From the NCBI RefSeq assembly GCF_900112315.1, contig NZ_FOLL01000001.1:124001-188000 (forward strand): DNA of 64,000 nt, written 5' to 3'. The stretch is from Parapedobacter composti (lineage in GTDB: Bacteria; Bacteroidota; Bacteroidia; Sphingobacteriales; Sphingobacteriaceae). Below the pieces are notes generated by a model that ran no database searches, was not told the origin of the DNA, and was given only the letters and a program-made list of their open reading frames with translations. The translations under genes were made by a program, and so were the position numbers. Each line of letters begins with the position of its first letter. Positions within the stretch are counted from its first letter, which is position 1. Below, one piece after another: positions 15,411 through 24,035 of the stretch.

Positions 15411-17732
15411 ATGAAGAACTATATCAAACATGACGAATGGAACATTATCGAAGAAGGATTTAATCCTGCGCTGAACAAAGTTTCGGAAAGTATTTTCAGC
15501 ATCGGCAACGGACGTATGGGACAGCGGGCCAACTTTGAAGAGCGTTACGGCGGCGAAAGCCTCCAAGGGTCATATGTTGCCGGGGTTTATTATCCCGACA
15601 AAACCCGCGTGGGGTGGTGGAAAAACGGATACCCGGAGTATTTCGCCAAGGTGCTGAACGCCCCCAGCTGGATCGGTATCGACGTTTTCGTTGACGGTGA
15701 ACCGTTGGATCTTCATCGGTTGGAAATCCTCCGTTTCAGGCGGCAGCTTTGCATGAGGGATGGCTACCTGAGCCGGAGTTTTACTGCGCGTTTCGAGGAC
15801 GGCAGGGAAGTAGCCGTGGAAGCCACCCGGTTTTGCAGCTTGGTGGATGACGAATGCGGGGCCCTTAGCTACCGGATAAGTGCCCGGAATTTCGAGGGGC
15901 GCTTTGTCGTGATTCCTTATCTTGACGGTGGTGTCCGCAATATGGATTCGAATTATGATGAGACGTTCTGGGAGTACGTCGCTGCCAGCACCGCCCCGAA
16001 CCGGTCGGTATTGACCATGCGCACCAAAAAAACGGACTTTTGGGTGACCACGGGCATGCACTATGAGCTGCTGGCTGATGAAGGGCGCATCCAGTGCAGT
16101 GAACAGGATGTCAGACGGGATGATTACATCGGCAAGTCCGTAACATTCGATCTGGCTGCCGGCCAGAGCATCGCCGTACGGAAATATGCCGTCGTCCTTT
16201 CGTCTGAAAACCATCCCAAAGCGGACATGGAGGCACGGGCATCGGCCATGCTGGACCGGGTGGTGGCCAAAGGTTTTGATCGCATGATGGTTGAACAATC
16301 TGAAGCTTGGGGTCAAAAATGGGAAGAAAGTGATATCCGCATCAGGGGAGACATTGCTGCCCAGCAGGCCATACGGTTCAACATCTTCCAGCTGCATCAG
16401 ACCTACTCCGGTGAAGATGAGCGGCTTAATATCGGCCCCAAGGGCTTTACCGGCGAAAAGTACGGTGGGGCTACCTACTGGGATACCGAAGCGTATTGCC
16501 TGCCGTTTTACCTGGCCACGGCGCCGCCGGCCGTGGCTAAAAACCTGCTGCTGTATCGCTACAGGCATTTGCCCAAGGCGATTGAAAACGCCCGCAAACT
16601 GGGCTTTGATGGCGGAGCGGCGCTTTTCCCGATGGTTACGATGAATGGCGAAGAGTGTCATAACGAATGGGAAATCACGTTTGAAGAGATCCACCGCAAC
16701 GGCGCCATCGCATTTGCCATCTACAATTATGTCCGGTACACAGGGGACGATGAGTACCTCGCAGACTATGGGCTGGAGGTGCTCATCGGTATTGCGCGTT
16801 TCTGGGCACAGCGCGTCAACTGGAGCGAATACCGGCAGCGCTATGTGATACTGGGTGTAACGGGGCCGAATGAGTATGAAAACAACGTCAACAACAACTG
16901 GTATACCAATACGATGGCGGTATGGTGCTTAACGTATGCGCTCGAGGCCCTTACTGCCGTCCGGCATGCTTGGCCTGCCAAGTATGAGGCTGTTATCACC
17001 AGGACGGCTTTCGACGAGCGGCATGAAACCGGCACATGGGAAACGATTGTCGAAAAAATGTACTATCCGGTAGATGGCGAGAGGGGTATTTTCCTGCAAC
17101 AAGACGGTTTTCTGGATAAAGAACTGGTGCCGGCCGAATCACTGCCGGCTGAACAGCGGCCGCTGAACCAGCATTGGAGCTGGGATCGCATTCTGCGATC
17201 GTGCTACATCAAGCAAGCCGACGTACTGCAGGGCATATATTTGCTTGAAGATCGCTTTGATCTGGAGACCATACGGCGGAATGTTGACTTTTACGAGCCG
17301 CTTACCGTACATGAAAGCTCGCTGTCACCGTGCGTGCATGCTATCCTGGCGGCCAAGCTGGGCGATGAAGAGCGGGCTTACCAATTTTATCTGCGCACGG
17401 CAAGGCTTGACCTTGACGATTATAACAACGATACGGAAGATGGGCTTCACATCACATCCATGGCGGGCACATGGATGAGCATCGTGGAAGGCTTTGCGGG
17501 TATGCGCGTTCGGGATGGACGGCTGCATTTCAGCCCCATGTTGCCTGTGAAGTGGCAATCGTACGAATTCAGTATCCGTTTCCGCGGTACGGTGCTGACG
17601 GTTAAGGTAAGCCGTTCAGGAGTGTTATTGGCTCATAGTGGCAGCGATCCGCTCACGGTTTTTGTCTTTGGTCATCCGTACCGTGTGCCACGTGAAGCGA
17701 GCGTTGAACTGGCGGGAGGGCAGCGGATATGA
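15411..17732 (+). CDS. Maltose phosphorylase (GH65)
   Basis: A 773-residue cytoplasmic protein with the three-part GH65 layout. It has an N-terminal super-sandwich (about 1-270), an (alpha/alpha)6 catalytic barrel (about 330-700, with GEKYGGATYWDTEAYCLPFY) and a small C-terminal beta domain. The general acid is Glu488 in VTGPNEYENNVNNN, essentially the position known for Lactobacillus maltose phosphorylase (Glu487). It phosphorolyses maltose to glucose and beta-glucose-1-phosphate. Kojibiose and trehalose phosphorylases share this fold, but the starch context favours maltose. It sits between pgmB and a sugar carrier, with its stop overlapping the carrier's ATG by 4 bp. Confidence 0.9.
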   Translation: MKNYIKHDEWNIIEEGFNPALNKVSESIFSIGNGRMGQRANFEERYGGESLQGSYVAGVYYPDKTRVGWWKNGYPEYFAKVLNAPSWIGIDVFVDGEPLDLHRLEILRFRRQLCMRDGYLSRSFTARFEDGREVAVEATRFCSLVDDECGALSYRISARNFEGRFVVIPYLDGGVRNMDSNYDETFWEYVAASTAPNRSVLTMRTKKTDFWVTTGMHYELLADEGRIQCSEQDVRRDDYIGKSVTFDLAAGQSIAVRKYAVVLSSENHPKADMEARASAMLDRVVAKGFDRMMVEQSEAWGQKWEESDIRIRGDIAAQQAIRFNIFQLHQTYSGEDERLNIGPKGFTGEKYGGATYWDTEAYCLPFYLATAPPAVAKNLLLYRYRHLPKAIENARKLGFDGGAALFPMVTMNGEECHNEWEITFEEIHRNGAIAFAIYNYVRYTGDDEYLADYGLEVLIGIARFWAQRVNWSEYRQRYVILGVTGPNEYENNVNNNWYTNTMAVWCLTYALEALTAVRHAWPAKYEAVITRTAFDERHETGTWETIVEKMYYPVDGERGIFLQQDGFLDKELVPAESLPAEQRPLNQHWSWDRILRSCYIKQADVLQGIYLLEDRFDLETIRRNVDFYEPLTVHESSLSPCVHAILAAKLGDEERAYQFYLRTARLDLDDYNNDTEDGLHITSMAGTWMSIVEGFAGMRVRDGRLHFSPMLPVKWQSYEFSIRFRGTVLTVKVSRSGVLLAHSGSDPLTVFVFGHPYRVPREASVELAGGQRI

Positions 17733-19069
17733 ATGTTGTGAAAAAGCCGCGCCTGCGCCTTGGCCAGATTGTAAGTATGAGCGTTGGGTTTTTGGGTATC
17801 CAGTTCGGCTTTGCATTGCAGAACGGCAACGCCTCCCGTATCTTGCAGACGTTCGGGGCCGATATTGAGCAGTTGTCGCTGTTTTGGCTCGCAGCACCGC
17901 TCACGGGCATGGTCATCCAGCCCATTGTGGGGCACTATAGTGATCGGACGTGGACGCGGCTGGGGCGCAGGCGGCCCTATTTCCTGGCAGGTGCGTTGTG
18001 CTCTGCCGTCGCGCTCGTGCTGATGCCTAATGCGGCCGCGCTGACCGCACTGCTGCCATCGTTGTGGATTGGGGCGGGTATGCTGATGATTATGGACGCG
18101 TCATTCAATGTCGCGATGGAGCCGTTCCGGGCGCTGGTGGCCGATAAGCTGCCCGATGAGCAACGGAGTGTAGGGTATTCGGTACAGTCTTTTCTCATCG
18201 GGTTAGGGGCGGTGGCCGGCTCTTGGTTGCCCTATATCCTGGCGGAATGGGTGGGGGTACCCAAAACCGCGGAGACGGGATATATACCGGACAACGTGCT
18301 GTTTTCGTTCTATATCGGCGGCGCAGTGCTGCTGGGCGCAGTACTGTGGACGGTGGTGACCACGCGGGAATATCCACCCGAAGCGCTGGAACGTTTTGAG
18401 GCGGCAAGCGGAGTTGAGCAGCCGACCGGCAAGCGCAGCGGGTTATGGGCGATATGGCGGGATTTCCGTGAGATGCCGCCAGTGATGAAGCAGCTGGGAT
18501 GGGTTCAGTTTTTTTCGTGGTTTGCCTTGTTTTCCATGTGGGTGTTCACGACGCCGGCTATCGCGCAGCATGTATACGGCGTGCGTGCGGGCGATACGTT
18601 CTCCCTGCGATACGCAGACGCCGGAAACTGGGTGGGCATTTTATTCGGTGTGTACAACGGGGTCGCTGCGGTTTACGCCCTGGCGCTGCCGCTGATTGCC
18701 CGGCGGATGGGCACAAAAGGAGCGCACGCCGTGTCCTTGGTAGCCGGCGGTATCGCCCTAATTGCTATTTACTTCATTCAGGACCCCCGGTTTCTTTTGT
18801 TGCCGATGGTTGGGGTCGGGATGGCTTGGGGCAGTATACTGGCCATGCCTTACGCCATCCTGTCCGGCAGCATCCCGGCGCGCAAGATGGGGGTGTATAT
18901 GGGGATTTTCAATTTCTTTATCACCTTTCCGCAGATCGTGAATGGCTTCTTCGGCGGCTACCTCGTGAAATACGCTTTCGGTGGGCAGCCAATTTATTCG
19001 ATTATGATGGCAGGCGTATTGCTGCTTGTTGCCGCAGCGCTGGTGTTACGGGTGAAAACGGCGCGTTGA
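17729..19069 (+). CDS. MFS/GPH-type maltose transporter of the inner membrane
   Basis: A 446-residue protein with about twelve hydrophobic segments. The loop between helices 2 and 3 has the motif GHYSDRTWTRLGRRRPYFLAG, as in the SLC45/sucrose-maltose branch of the GPH-MFS carriers. Its start overlaps the phosphorylase stop, making it the last gene of the starch operon. It probably carries maltose into the cytoplasm, where the phosphorylase acts. Substrate is inferred from the operon. Confidence 0.88.
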   Translation: MNVVKKPRLRLGQIVSMSVGFLGIQFGFALQNGNASRILQTFGADIEQLSLFWLAAPLTGMVIQPIVGHYSDRTWTRLGRRRPYFLAGALCSAVALVLMPNAAALTALLPSLWIGAGMLMIMDASFNVAMEPFRALVADKLPDEQRSVGYSVQSFLIGLGAVAGSWLPYILAEWVGVPKTAETGYIPDNVLFSFYIGGAVLLGAVLWTVVTTREYPPEALERFEAASGVEQPTGKRSGLWAIWRDFREMPPVMKQLGWVQFFSWFALFSMWVFTTPAIAQHVYGVRAGDTFSLRYADAGNWVGILFGVYNGVAAVYALALPLIARRMGTKGAHAVSLVAGGIALIAIYFIQDPRFLLLPMVGVGMAWGSILAMPYAILSGSIPARKMGVYMGIFNFFITFPQIVNGFFGGYLVKYAFGGQPIYSIMMAGVLLLVAAALVLRVKTAR

Positions 19070-19087
19070 GCCGCTGCTCCGGGAACG

Positions 19088-20062
19088 TCAGCTCGTCCGG
19101 TTGAGTAAAGTCTGTGCCAATGTCCGCAAAGGCGTTTTACGGGTTGTATGAACGCCGATGGCATCCAATGCCGCATAAGCCTGCTCGATGTATCGCTGTT
19201 TGGCCAGTTCAGCCGCCTGCCTGACACCGAGGCGGTCGTATAGCACCGTTACGGCGTTTACCTTCGCTTCCGCCGGACCATCGGTGGCCAGCCACCGGTC
19301 CAGTTCCGGCCGGATGTCCGTGCCTGCCGTTTCAAGAGCCTTAATCAACAGGTACGTCTTCTTATTGGCCAGGATGTCGCCCCCCCTTTGCTTGCCGAAC
19401 TGTGCGGGGTCGCCATATACATCGAGGATGTCGTCTTGCAATTGGAATGCAATACCTACCGCAACACCGAAATCGTATATCAGGTTTACGTCTACCTCAG
19501 TTGCGTCTGCCAGGATGGCTCCCATCTTCAGGGCGGTGCCAAGCAAGACAGAGGTTTTTAGCCGGATCATCCGGAGGTAGTCATCAATACCCACCGATGC
19601 CATGTTTTCGAAATCCATATCCAGTTGCTGCCCTTCACACACTTCGGTTGCCATGGTGTTGAACGCCTCCAAAAGCTGCGGCAATTTTTCAGGTGGGCAT
19701 TTTGCCAGTTGCCGGTAAGCCATGATAAGCAGGTTGTCGCCCGAAAGAATGGCCACGTTGGGATTCCATTTTTCATGGACAGTTTGCTGCCCCCGCCGCA
19801 ACGGGGCATTATCCATGATATCGTCATGCATCAACGAGAAATTGTGGAACAGTTCTACCGCCAGCGCGGCCGGAAGGGCCTTCGTGATATCCGTTATTGA
19901 AAACAGATCAGCTGCCATCAGCGTCAATAACGGACGAACCCGTTTGCCCCCGATTTGAAGCATATAGCGGATTGAACCGTACAGGTTTTCAGGGTGTTCG
20001 GGAATGTTGAGGTTATTCAGACCGTGGTTAATGTGCTGTTGCAGTACGTTGATGCTGTGCAT
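19088..20062 (-). CDS. Polyprenyl (farnesyl/geranylgeranyl-type) diphosphate synthase
   Basis: A 324-residue trans-isoprenyl diphosphate synthase. Visible are GGKRVRPLL (substrate binding), the first aspartate motif DDIMD at residues 80-84 followed by NAPLRRG, and the second motif DDILDVYGD about 140 residues later. An aromatic Phe75 five positions before the first Asp suggests a short-chain product (C15-C20), but chain length cannot be settled by eye. It makes isoprenoid precursors for quinones or carotenoids. Monocistronic, convergent with the starch operon 18 bp away. Confidence 0.88.
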   Translation of the reverse strand: MHSINVLQQHINHGLNNLNIPEHPENLYGSIRYMLQIGGKRVRPLLTLMAADLFSITDITKALPAALAVELFHNFSLMHDDIMDNAPLRRGQQTVHEKWNPNVAILSGDNLLIMAYRQLAKCPPEKLPQLLEAFNTMATEVCEGQQLDMDFENMASVGIDDYLRMIRLKTSVLLGTALKMGAILADATEVDVNLIYDFGVAVGIAFQLQDDILDVYGDPAQFGKQRGGDILANKKTYLLIKALETAGTDIRPELDRWLATDGPAEAKVNAVTVLYDRLGVRQAAELAKQRYIEQAYAALDAIGVHTTRKTPLRTLAQTLLNRTS

Positions 20063-20176
20063 AACATTGCGTAAATTTGCCGCTAAGATAGGATTATTTT
20101 GGTGATTGGTGGTCGGTTGTCTGGGGGCGGTGGATAATGCCTATTATCCGATGGCGAAAGGCTGTTATCAATACCT

Positions 20177-20208
20177 GTTGTCTATTGAAAATATATGGGT
20201 TACTTTTG
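20177..20208 (+). promoter_or_regulatory. Promoter of the ECF sigma/protease operon
   Basis: GTTG at 20177-20180 is followed after 20 bases by TACTTTTG at 20201-20208, an exact TAnnTTTG -7 element. The start point would be near 20215, about 15 bases ahead of the GTG start codon at 20230. Confidence 0.6.
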
Positions 20209-20229
20209 GAAGCTTAAGGGTATTAATTA

Positions 20230-20805
20230 GTGAGTAAGTTAAGTAAGGCTGTCGCATCGGAAGCGGACTTGAAAACCATTGATGGCGTCGCGGCTGGCGA
20301 TGCTGAGGTTTTGGAGCAATTGTATCAAGACTATTATCCCATGGTGTTGAAGATGATTGTCCAGAACAGCGGCACCGAAGATTCGGCCAAAGATATTTTC
20401 CAGGAAGCAGTTATTGTACTCTACGACCGCGTAAGACAGGGTGATTTTGAATTGAGCTGTAAGCTGAAAACGTATATTTACGCTGTATGTAGGCGGCTTT
20501 GGCTTAAACAACTGGGGGCTCAGGAGCGTGTGTTTTACGATGTGGAGAGCTATGCTGAGTTGATTCCGGTGGAGGACGATTTGGCCCGGCATCGTGAAAA
20601 AGACAGGGAGCTGTCCAGAATGGAACGCGCATTAGGTGAATTGGGCGAGCCTTGCAGGACCATTATTAAGGATTTCTACATATTAGGATTGTCTATGCAA
20701 GAAATCTGTGAAAAATTTGGATATACCAATGCGGACAATGCCAAGACGCAGAAGTACAAGTGCTTGCAACGTCTTAAGAAATTGTTTTTTGCAGCAATAC
20801 GATAA
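20230..20805 (+). CDS. ECF-type RNA polymerase sigma factor
   Basis: A 191-residue sigma-70-family protein starting with GTG (SKLSKAVASEADLK). Region 2 is at about 25-95 (EQLYQDYYPMVLKMI, EDSAKDIFQEAVIVLYDRV). Region 4 is at about 135-188 (LGEPCRTIIKDFYILGLSMQ, EKFGYTNADNAKTQKYKCLQ). The region-4 helix with NADNAKTQKYKCL is the type seen in sigma factors linked to secreted-protease or stress operons in this phylum. It lies 11 bp upstream of a membrane-anchored trypsin-like protease whose N-terminus looks like an anti-sigma segment, so the two probably form a regulatory pair. Confidence 0.88.
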   Translation: MSKLSKAVASEADLKTIDGVAAGDAEVLEQLYQDYYPMVLKMIVQNSGTEDSAKDIFQEAVIVLYDRVRQGDFELSCKLKTYIYAVCRRLWLKQLGAQERVFYDVESYAELIPVEDDLARHREKDRELSRMERALGELGEPCRTIIKDFYILGLSMQEICEKFGYTNADNAKTQKYKCLQRLKKLFFAAIR

Positions 20806-20816
20806 GTGAAAAGGAT

Positions 20817-21917
20817 ATGATGAACGAACATGCATTTACCCAGCAAGCTGATAGGTACCTTAATGGTGAAATGGACAGTACAGAACGGGTCGCTTTTGAG
20901 CAATACTGCCATGAGCACCCCGAGGTGGCCGAACAACTGGCTCAGCATCGGCTGTTCCTGCGACAGTTGAAGGAGCAGGCCGCGCGGGCGGCATTCCGGG
21001 AAACCCTGACTAAGGTGGCGGCTGATTACCATGCGCCTGTGGCGACGAATACCGATGCTGACCGGGAGCCGGTGGTGCTGACCCTCTGGAATAGGTTTAA
21101 AGTGAACGCGCTGGTAGCGGCGAGCGTTGCGGTGGTGGCTGTTTTTTCCACGCTTTGGTTGTCGGGATATTATAAAACCATCCAGACAACCACGTCGAAT
21201 TTCAGTGCGTTGCGGCGGGACATGAATACGGTGAAGAAAAACGTGAATGCCCAGAACGCCGTGATACGGAATATTAATAGCGGCCAGAAAGGCGACCCGG
21301 TAGGGCATTTCGGAGCTACGGGATTCCTTCTTTCCGGCAATGGCTATGTCGTTACCAATTATCATGTGGTAAAGGACGCAGACTCGGTACACCTACAGAA
21401 TAACAAAGGAGAGTCGTTCAGGGCCGACGTTGTTTATACCGACCCGGCGCACGATTTAGCGATGCTGTATATCAGCGATAGTACGTTTAAAGCATTGAAA
21501 AGCGTCCCTTATACCTTCAAGTCGTCGCCTTCGGAGCTCGGAGAAGATGTGTATACCATCGGGTTTCCGCGCGATGAGGTGGTGTATGGACAGGGTTACC
21601 TAAGCTCGCAGACCGGGTATGCCGGCGATACCACAGCCTATCAGATTTCGATTCCGGTTAACCCGGGCAACAGCGGCGGTCCGGTGCTGGATAGCCGCGG
21701 CAATGTAATCGGTATCATCAGCGGTAAACAAACGGGTATTGATGGTGCCTCATTTGCAATAAAGAGCGAAGCTATGCTGAAATCCATATCGGCCATTGCG
21801 GTGGATTCCTTGGAAAGCAAATTGGTTATCAATAAGAAAAATTCGCTGAACGGATTAAGGCGTACTGAACAGGTGAAGAGGATTCAGGACTATGTATACA
21901 TGGTTAAGGTATTTTAA
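20817..21917 (+). CDS. Membrane-anchored HtrA-like serine protease with anti-sigma-like N-terminus
   Basis: A protein of 366 residues. Residues 8-70 are cytoplasmic and resemble the N-terminal sigma-binding segment of anti-sigma factors (DRYLNGEMDSTERVAFEQYC). One membrane helix lies at about 98-118, then a linker. A periplasmic chymotrypsin-fold protease domain (about 160-345) carries a complete triad: His183 (NYHVV), Asp213 (AHDLAML) and Ser286 (GNSGGP). There is no PDZ domain. The -II- MMN start has two ATGs in a row. It is encoded 11 bp after an ECF sigma gene. Inference: it holds the sigma factor at the membrane and may sense or process misfolded periplasmic protein. A rho-independent terminator follows. 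Confidence 0.8.
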   Translation: MMNEHAFTQQADRYLNGEMDSTERVAFEQYCHEHPEVAEQLAQHRLFLRQLKEQAARAAFRETLTKVAADYHAPVATNTDADREPVVLTLWNRFKVNALVAASVAVVAVFSTLWLSGYYKTIQTTTSNFSALRRDMNTVKKNVNAQNAVIRNINSGQKGDPVGHFGATGFLLSGNGYVVTNYHVVKDADSVHLQNNKGESFRADVVYTDPAHDLAMLYISDSTFKALKSVPYTFKSSPSELGEDVYTIGFPRDEVVYGQGYLSSQTGYAGDTTAYQISIPVNPGNSGGPVLDSRGNVIGIISGKQTGIDGASFAIKSEAMLKSISAIAVDSLESKLVINKKNSLNGLRRTEQVKRIQDYVYMVKVF

Positions 21918-21942
21918 CGGCAGGACACTGTGAAGCAAATGG

Positions 21943-21981
21943 AAAGCGGCTATCTCATCAAAGACAGCCGCTTTCTTTTTT
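21943..21981 (+). terminator. Rho-independent terminator after the protease gene
   Basis: AAAGCGGCT (21943-21951) pairs with AGCCGCTTT (21966-21974) across a 14-base loop, followed by C and a run of six T. It ends the sigma/protease transcript and lies just beyond the stop of the convergent peroxiredoxin gene. Confidence 0.85.
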
Positions 21982-22615
21982 AAATATTCGGTTGCGGGGT
22001 CGTACGCAGGTAGGGTTTGATAACCTTATGCCCTTTAGGGAATTTAGCCGGGATTTCTTCCGTTGGGATAGCCGGTACGACAATGACGTCTTCCCCATGC
22101 TTCCAGTCGGCCGGAGTGGCCACGCTATAGTTGTCGGTCAGCTGCAGCGAATCGATAACCCGGAGGATTTCCAGGAAATTCCGGCCTGTAGACGCCGGAT
22201 AGGTAAGGGTGAGCTTAATCTTCCGGTCCGGCCCGATGATAAACACCGAGCGCACCGTGGCCGTAGCCGATGCGTTGGGATGGATCATATCATAAAGCTC
22301 GGATACTTTACGGTCTTCATCAGCAATCAACGGAAAATCTACCTCACAGTTCTGTGTCTCGTTGATATCGTTAATCCAACCGGTGTGTTTTTCCAGTGGG
22401 TCCACACTTACGGCCAATACTTTTACATTGCGTTTCTCGAACTCTTCCTTCAGTTGTGCCGTCCGGCCCAATTCCGTTGTACATACGGGGGTATAATCCG
22501 CCGGATGCGAAAATAACACCACCCAGCTGCCTTCGGTGTAATCGTAAAAATCGATTTCTCCTATTGTCGTTACCGCTTTGAAATTCGGCGCGGTATCACC
22601 CAATCGTAAACTCAT
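21980..22615 (-). CDS. 1-Cys peroxiredoxin (Prx6 subfamily)
   Basis: A 211-residue thiol peroxidase. The peroxidatic Cys45 is in HPADYTPVCTTELG, and the long C-terminal domain (VIVVPAIPTEEIPAKFPKG) is typical of the Prx6 type. It reduces hydrogen peroxide and organic peroxides in the cytoplasm. An upstream ATG at 22642 would add nine residues. The start at 22615 is preferred because a strong ribosome-binding site AAGGAGG lies 9 bases before it and because homologues begin MSLRLGD. A consensus promoter lies about 35 bases upstream. Confidence 0.92.
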   Translation of the reverse strand: MSLRLGDTAPNFKAVTTIGEIDFYDYTEGSWVVLFSHPADYTPVCTTELGRTAQLKEEFEKRNVKVLAVSVDPLEKHTGWINDINETQNCEVDFPLIADEDRKVSELYDMIHPNASATATVRSVFIIGPDRKIKLTLTYPASTGRNFLEILRVIDSLQLTDNYSVATPADWKHGEDVIVVPAIPTEEIPAKFPKGHKVIKPYLRTTPQPNI

Positions 22616-22649
22616 AGTTGGTTCCTCCTTTTTATAAGTCATTAGTCTA

Positions 22650-22680
22650 CAAAGTTAGTAGATTTTGCAAGGATAACAAA
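22650..22680 (-). promoter_or_regulatory. Consensus Bacteroidota promoter of the peroxiredoxin gene
   Basis: On the minus strand TTTG (22680-22677), a 19-base spacer and TAACTTTG (22657-22650) match TTTG-N19-TAnnTTTG exactly. The start point would be near 22643, giving a 28-base leader that contains the strong Shine-Dalgarno sequence. This is the cleanest promoter in the window. Confidence 0.8.
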
Positions 22681-22683
22681 CCA

Positions 22684-22709
22684 TGTAACAAATTCGTTTT
22701 CATTATGTC
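22684..22709 (+). promoter_or_regulatory. Candidate ECF-type promoter of the EcsC gene
   Basis: TGTAACA (22684-22690), 15 bases, then TGTC (22706-22709). The -35 half and spacer are the same as in the candidate at 1738-1763. It lies only 9 bases ahead of the annotated ATG at 22719, so the message would be nearly leaderless or translation would start at the next ATG (22743). Weak evidence. Confidence 0.3.
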
Positions 22710-22718
22710 ATAAAAAAG

Positions 22719-23468
22719 ATGGAAAATGATTCGATCCCAGAGATGTCGCCAGTTTACCGTAAAAAGATTATGCTTGAATTGGCTTTCTGGAAGCATAAAA
22801 TGACGCGGAAGCAGCCATTGGGTAGTGTATTGGCTAAAAACGTCCAATCGAAGCTCAATGATCTTATTCCGGAGAAGGTACATCAAGCCATCACCTTTAC
22901 AATTGAAAAAATGGTCAAAGGGGTGTTGTTCGGCGCACAATACACTACGGCACCGCCGAAGGCATATAGCAGTTTCCAACTCCGCGAAGCCTATGTACTG
23001 AAGGTTATTGACACGTATAAAAAGACGGCCTCCGTAGAAGGTGCGGTTACCGGAGCTGGCGGCATCTTAATGGGGATTGCTGATTTTCCGGCCCTGCTGG
23101 CCATTAAAATGAAAATGCTGTTCGATATCGCAGTGATATATGGTTTTGATGTAAAGACGTATAAAGAACGGCTTTTCCTGCTCACGGTGTTTCAGCTGGC
23201 TTTTTCGAGCCATAAGCACCGCGGCGAAATATATAACCGTCTGCTCCGTTGGGAAGCTTACGCAGCGGAATTGCCCGACGACGTTGACAGCTTCGACTGG
23301 CGGACGTTCCAATTGGAATACCGCGATTATATCGATCTCGCGAAAATGGCGCAATTAATCCCGGTAATCGGTGCTGCCGTCGGCGCGGTAGTGAACTACC
23401 GGCTGGTGCAGCAGTTGGGAGCCACGGTGATGAATTGCTACCGGATGCGGTTGCTGGAAAAGAAATAA
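22719..23468 (+). CDS. EcsC-family protein
   Basis: A 249-residue protein recognisable as EcsC by its central glycine/alanine-rich hydrophobic segments: GAVTGAGGILMGIADFPALLAIK at about 110-130 and LIPVIGAAVGAVVNYRL at about 210-228. These two segments resemble amphipathic hairpins that associate with membranes. EcsC family members are linked to ABC exporters or surfactant-like fitness traits in Firmicutes, but their reaction is unknown. Monocistronic, divergent from the peroxiredoxin, with a possible ECF-type promoter. Confidence 0.75.
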   Translation: MENDSIPEMSPVYRKKIMLELAFWKHKMTRKQPLGSVLAKNVQSKLNDLIPEKVHQAITFTIEKMVKGVLFGAQYTTAPPKAYSSFQLREAYVLKVIDTYKKTASVEGAVTGAGGILMGIADFPALLAIKMKMLFDIAVIYGFDVKTYKERLFLLTVFQLAFSSHKHRGEIYNRLLRWEAYAAELPDDVDSFDWRTFQLEYRDYIDLAKMAQLIPVIGAAVGAVVNYRLVQQLGATVMNCYRMRLLEKK

Positions 23469-23563
23469 GCTTGTTTTGGGCGATATTTTTCTCAATATTT
23501 GTCTTTGGTTTGCTTCCTTGCTGGTTGGCTGAATATACTGGTCGAGGCGTTATATATTATCAC

Positions 23564-24010
23564 ATGCTTATCCGAGATTATCGTTTTGACGATCAACCGT
23601 TCATTCTGGAGTTACTGCGGCTGAATACACCGATGTATTTCGCTCCGGAAGAGGAACCCGACCTGCGCTATTACTTAGCGCATGAGCTTGAAGCGTATTT
23701 CATCGTCGAACACGAATGCCAGCTCATCGGATGCGGAGGCATTAACTTTTCCAATGATCGAACAACGGCGACAATCAGTTGGGACATCGTGCATCCGATG
23801 TATCAGGGCCAAGGAATCGGGACATGGTTGCTGAATCACCGGATAGCGCGGATACAATCACTGCCGAATAGCCGGTCTATCACCGTCAGGACTTCCCAGT
23901 TTGCCCATAAATTCTACGAAAAGAACGGGTTTAAATTGACGGAGATCCGGGAAAGCTATTGGGCAAAAGGATTTGATTTATACCACATGGAGTATACGTT
24001 AAAGCAATAA
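23564..24010 (+). CDS. GNAT-family N-acetyltransferase
   Basis: A 148-residue acetyltransferase from the ATG at 23564 (MLIRDYRFDDQPFILELLR). Upstream in-frame codons reach 23435 but encode a hydrophobic stretch overlapping EcsC and are not conserved-looking. The acetyl-CoA motif A is YQGQGIGTWLLNHRI (consensus Q/RxxGxG/A). The C-terminus FYEKNGFKLTEIRESYW is typical of the fold. The substrate is unknown. Confidence 0.85.
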   Translation: MLIRDYRFDDQPFILELLRLNTPMYFAPEEEPDLRYYLAHELEAYFIVEHECQLIGCGGINFSNDRTTATISWDIVHPMYQGQGIGTWLLNHRIARIQSLPNSRSITVRTSQFAHKFYEKNGFKLTEIRESYWAKGFDLYHMEYTLKQ

Positions 24011-24035
24011 TTCACCTATAGCATCACGGCAACCG

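Noticed and set aside
15570..16694. 374-codon open frame on the minus strand opposite the maltose phosphorylase gene
   Set aside because: It lies entirely within a gene with clear catalytic motifs, has no recognisable domain, and is the mirror frame expected from a codon-biased gene of moderate GC.
22616..22642. Upstream start of the peroxiredoxin
   Set aside because: The ATG at 22642 sits at the expected transcription start and would place the strong AAGGAGG site inside the coding region.
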